Assembly: GCF_000178855.1 (NCBI RefSeq)
Contig: NZ_ADVG01000002.1
Location: 992,001-1,056,000, forward strand
DNA from: Ktedonobacter racemifer DSM 44963
Lineage (GTDB): Bacteria; Chloroflexota; Ktedonobacteria; Ktedonobacterales; Ktedonobacteraceae
Reading direction: 5' to 3'
DNA: 64,000 nucleotides
Part shown: positions 62,200-64,000 of the stretch, piece after piece
How the letters are laid out: each line of letters opens with the position of its first letter
Position numbering within the stretch: position 1 is the first letter of the stretch
The notes under the pieces: generated by a model
The model's input: only the letters and a program-made list of their open reading frames with translations
Told to the model about the DNA's origin: nothing
Database searches by the model: none
Made by a program: the position numbers and the translations under genes

Positions 62200-62640
62200 T
62201 CAGCCTCGACGGTATCTCGTGCGTGGGCGCATCTGCTCCTGGCGGGCTGGCATACGTTCCTCCCAGTTCACCAGGTGCTTTTTAACTGTCTGCACCAGTT
62301 CGGCGGAGTCGAAAGGCTTGGTCAGGTATTCAGTCGAACCTGCCAGGCGGCCTCGCATTTTGTCGAACAAACCGTCTTTCCCACTGAGCATGATAATTGG
62401 AATTTGGCGAAACTGCAAGCTTTTACGTATAATCTGGCAAATATGGTACCCATCCATACGAGGAAGCTGGATATCGAGCAGAATTACAGCTGGCATCTCG
62501 TCTGCAACCGAGGTCAGAGCACTCAGGCCATCACTCGCGGTAATTACGCGAATGTTCTCCCTCTGCAATGTCATCTGCACAATCTTGCGCACGGTTGGAC
62601 TGTCATCCACCACCAGTACTGTAGGTTGATCCGCTGCCAT
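62200..62640 (-). CDS. CheY/PilG-like response regulator
   Basis: 146 residues from ATG 62640, one base overlapping the previous stop, with AGGAGG upstream. Receiver: VLVVDDSPTVRKIV, LLDIQLPRMDGYHIC (phospho-acceptor), MLSGKDGLFDKMRGRLAG and the Lys in YLTKPF. The tail is basic (RQEQMRPRTRYRRG). It would be the receiver half of a split PixG, whose PatA-like half is the next gene upstream. Confidence 0.93.
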   Translation of the reverse strand: MAADQPTVLVVDDSPTVRKIVQMTLQRENIRVITASDGLSALTSVADEMPAVILLDIQLPRMDGYHICQIIRKSLQFRQIPIIMLSGKDGLFDKMRGRLAGSTEYLTKPFDSAELVQTVKKHLVNWEERMPARQEQMRPRTRYRRG

Positions 62641-64000
62641 CAAATGGTCCTCCTTTGCGTTTCTGGTGACCAGAACTCTCCCTCGTTCTGCGCCACACGG
62701 TTATCCTGAATAATACCAAACGGAGCACCCGGCTGCATCTGCTGTACCTGCTGGCCCCTGGTCCGTTGAACATTCTTTTGCGCGCGATAGAACTGGTACT
62801 TTTGGATTTCGGCGTCGATCTCGGAGAGAAGGACACGCCAGGCCATGGCGATCTGCCGTCCCATATGGGAGTTGCCTACCTCATCTTTGACCAGCGCATC
62901 AAAGACCATGCGCAGGAAGGCTGAGAGGCCCAGGACCGCCTCGCCATAAAACTCTTCCAGTTGCTCGCCCTTGACGACTTTATTGAGGGTAAGTATATCA
63001 CTACAATCAAGTTGTCCACTGACGAAGGTCGCGGTTTCAAGGATGGGGAACTGGTGCCTGGCCAGATCATGGAGCAGTGGCACAAAGCGGCGCTCAATAA
63101 AGCGCATGATCTCGATCTGTTGCAACTGTCCTCGCCCACGCAGGCTACGCGCGAAGCTGCCATGATGCACAAATAATTCGTTCACGCAGTCACAGAGCGC
63201 TTTAATGAGGCTTAGCAGGAGTTGTTCGACGTTCGTTACCTCGCGGTAACGCTGGAGCGTCGTCTGGCAGCGAATAATGATATTCGAGAGGTCGCGTTGG
63301 AGGTCGTTTTCCAGGGCTGTGTCGACGACTTCGATCAGATGCAGTTCCAGGAGCTGCATCATGCTCTGCGCCACCCTGGCCTCCGGCATCATCTCGACAA
63401 AAGCGATGGCCTGTAAAGGGATTTCGCCATTGCAGAGACAGAGAATCTCAATCGACTCCTGGCCCAGGCCCAGGCTGCGCAGGTCACGCTTGACCTCGGG
63501 CGACCAGCGAGCAACCGTGGTACGGGTAAGTTGAGTCACACCCTCAGAGACAATCGTCTCCCACTCATCGGCCTGGCGCAATGCCTCCAGTAAGACGGAA
63601 TCGACATCCAGCGGCTGCATGGCTGTATCCATTGGCAGGAGTTGACGATGAAACGAGAAGCGCCCATTGACCCAGCGCATCGCGTGGCTAATCGACTGCG
63701 TCACGGCGAATTCCAGTCGACGCTGCATCTCGCCGGCGGGCATCCATCCACGCTCGACGAGCAGTTGCAATGACATTTGCACATTGCCACGAGCTATCTC
63801 ATGTACTGCCTGGGCGCGAGGAGGATCAAGTTTATTGATCAGGCAAAGCATGCCTAGTAGATCTGGTTGTGGTACCCCTTCCTCGTGTAGCCCGACGATC
63901 TTTCCCTTTCGCAGGCTGATCGAGAGCGTATCCGAGCCAGATGATACGAATAACTTGCCCGTCTTTTCACTCAGCGCAAGCATTTTGAGTATGGATTGGA
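62640..64000 (-). CDS. DUF4388 (PatA N-terminal-like) protein, start beyond window
   Basis: At least 452 residues; the frame remains open at the right edge (QSILKMLALSEKTGKLFVSSG reads through the ATG at 63983), so that ATG is probably internal. This pattern (QSILKMLALSEKTGKL, then LRKGKIVGLHE) is the DUF4388 fold found at the N-terminus of PatA/PixG. A second DUF4388-like helical section follows (ALRQADEWETIV), then a C-terminal part of unknown fold with LSAFLRMVFDALVKDE. The stop overlaps the CheY start by one base. Confidence 0.85.
   Translation of the reverse strand, partial: QSILKMLALSEKTGKLFVSSGSDTLSISLRKGKIVGLHEEGVPQPDLLGMLCLINKLDPPRAQAVHEIARGNVQMSLQLLVERGWMPAGEMQRRLEFAVTQSISHAMRWVNGRFSFHRQLLPMDTAMQPLDVDSVLLEALRQADEWETIVSEGVTQLTRTTVARWSPEVKRDLRSLGLGQESIEILCLCNGEIPLQAIAFVEMMPEARVAQSMMQLLELHLIEVVDTALENDLQRDLSNIIIRCQTTLQRYREVTNVEQLLLSLIKALCDCVNELFVHHGSFARSLRGRGQLQQIEIMRFIERRFVPLLHDLARHQFPILETATFVSGQLDCSDILTLNKVVKGEQLEEFYGEAVLGLSAFLRMVFDALVKDEVGNSHMGRQIAMAWRVLLSEIDAEIQKYQFYRAQKNVQRTRGQQVQQMQPGAPFGIIQDNRVAQNEGEFWSPETQRRTI

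Overview
The window reads as chromosomal DNA of a Chloroflexota bacterium, most likely class Ktedonobacteria. This is inferred from gene content: menaquinone-type UbiE and polyprenyl synthase, zinc-ribbon pseudokinase and DUF4352-like membrane proteins, an AfsR-like STAND ATPase, orphan IS605- and IS607-type TnpB genes, a moderately high G+C content, and very many long intergenic palindromes. No rRNA, tRNA, CRISPR array or replication origin was recognised.

Layout. 1-2.4 kb is a scrambled remnant zone: the tail of an MFS permease cut by the window edge, a decayed MFS gene and a DnaB helicase C-terminal fragment. 2.4-14 kb holds a STAND/TPR protein, an S9 peptidase, an ECF sigma factor coupled to a membrane-anchored beta-propeller protein, a Gly/Trp-rich secreted repeat protein, a DhnA-type aldolase, a possible structured RNA leader, a coiled-coil protein and a zinc-ribbon membrane protein. 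14.3-17 kb holds an orphan IS605-type tnpB and a second secreted repeat protein. 17.3-24 kb holds uvrB, an MFS permease, a TetR-P450 operon with its own operators, and a GDPD. 24.2-26.4 kb is an IS607 element whose tnpB is broken by one in-frame stop codon.

26.5-29.8 kb is a polyamine cluster (deoxyhypusine-synthase-like enzyme, AdoMet decarboxylase, agmatinase). 30-33 kb holds a lipoprotein, a small membrane protein and a disordered Arg/Gln-rich repeat protein. 33-36.2 kb holds a PflX-like radical SAM protein and a polyprenyl synthase-ubiE pair for menaquinone. 36-46.5 kb holds a pseudokinase, an Mrp ATPase, a HAD phosphatase, a cysteine-less peroxiredoxin-like protein, a PLP sulfur-amino-acid enzyme, a PRC/BON protein, a DUF4126 protein and a GH1 glycosidase. 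46.8-52 kb is a four-gene redox operon of Nuo-type subunits with a GltD-like flavoprotein fusion. leuB follows. 53.6-64 kb is a chemosensory operon (DUF4388, two CheY, CheW, MCP, CheA-receiver hybrid) with the same component order as the cyanobacterial pix/tax phototaxis operons; its first gene runs off the right edge.

The most unusual feature at window scale is a family of at least 13 long, near-perfect hairpins (19-32 bp stems, often 3-nt loops) in intergenic regions. Each has a different stem sequence, but several are abutted, always in the same relative orientation, by a short conserved block (TCGCGCCNGCGGCGC or CTCAGCGTCTRCGACGCT). Two of the palindromes in the window supply the stop codons of both convergent neighbours. 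A second family of small GTAGGGWCCA palindromes is also scattered through the window.
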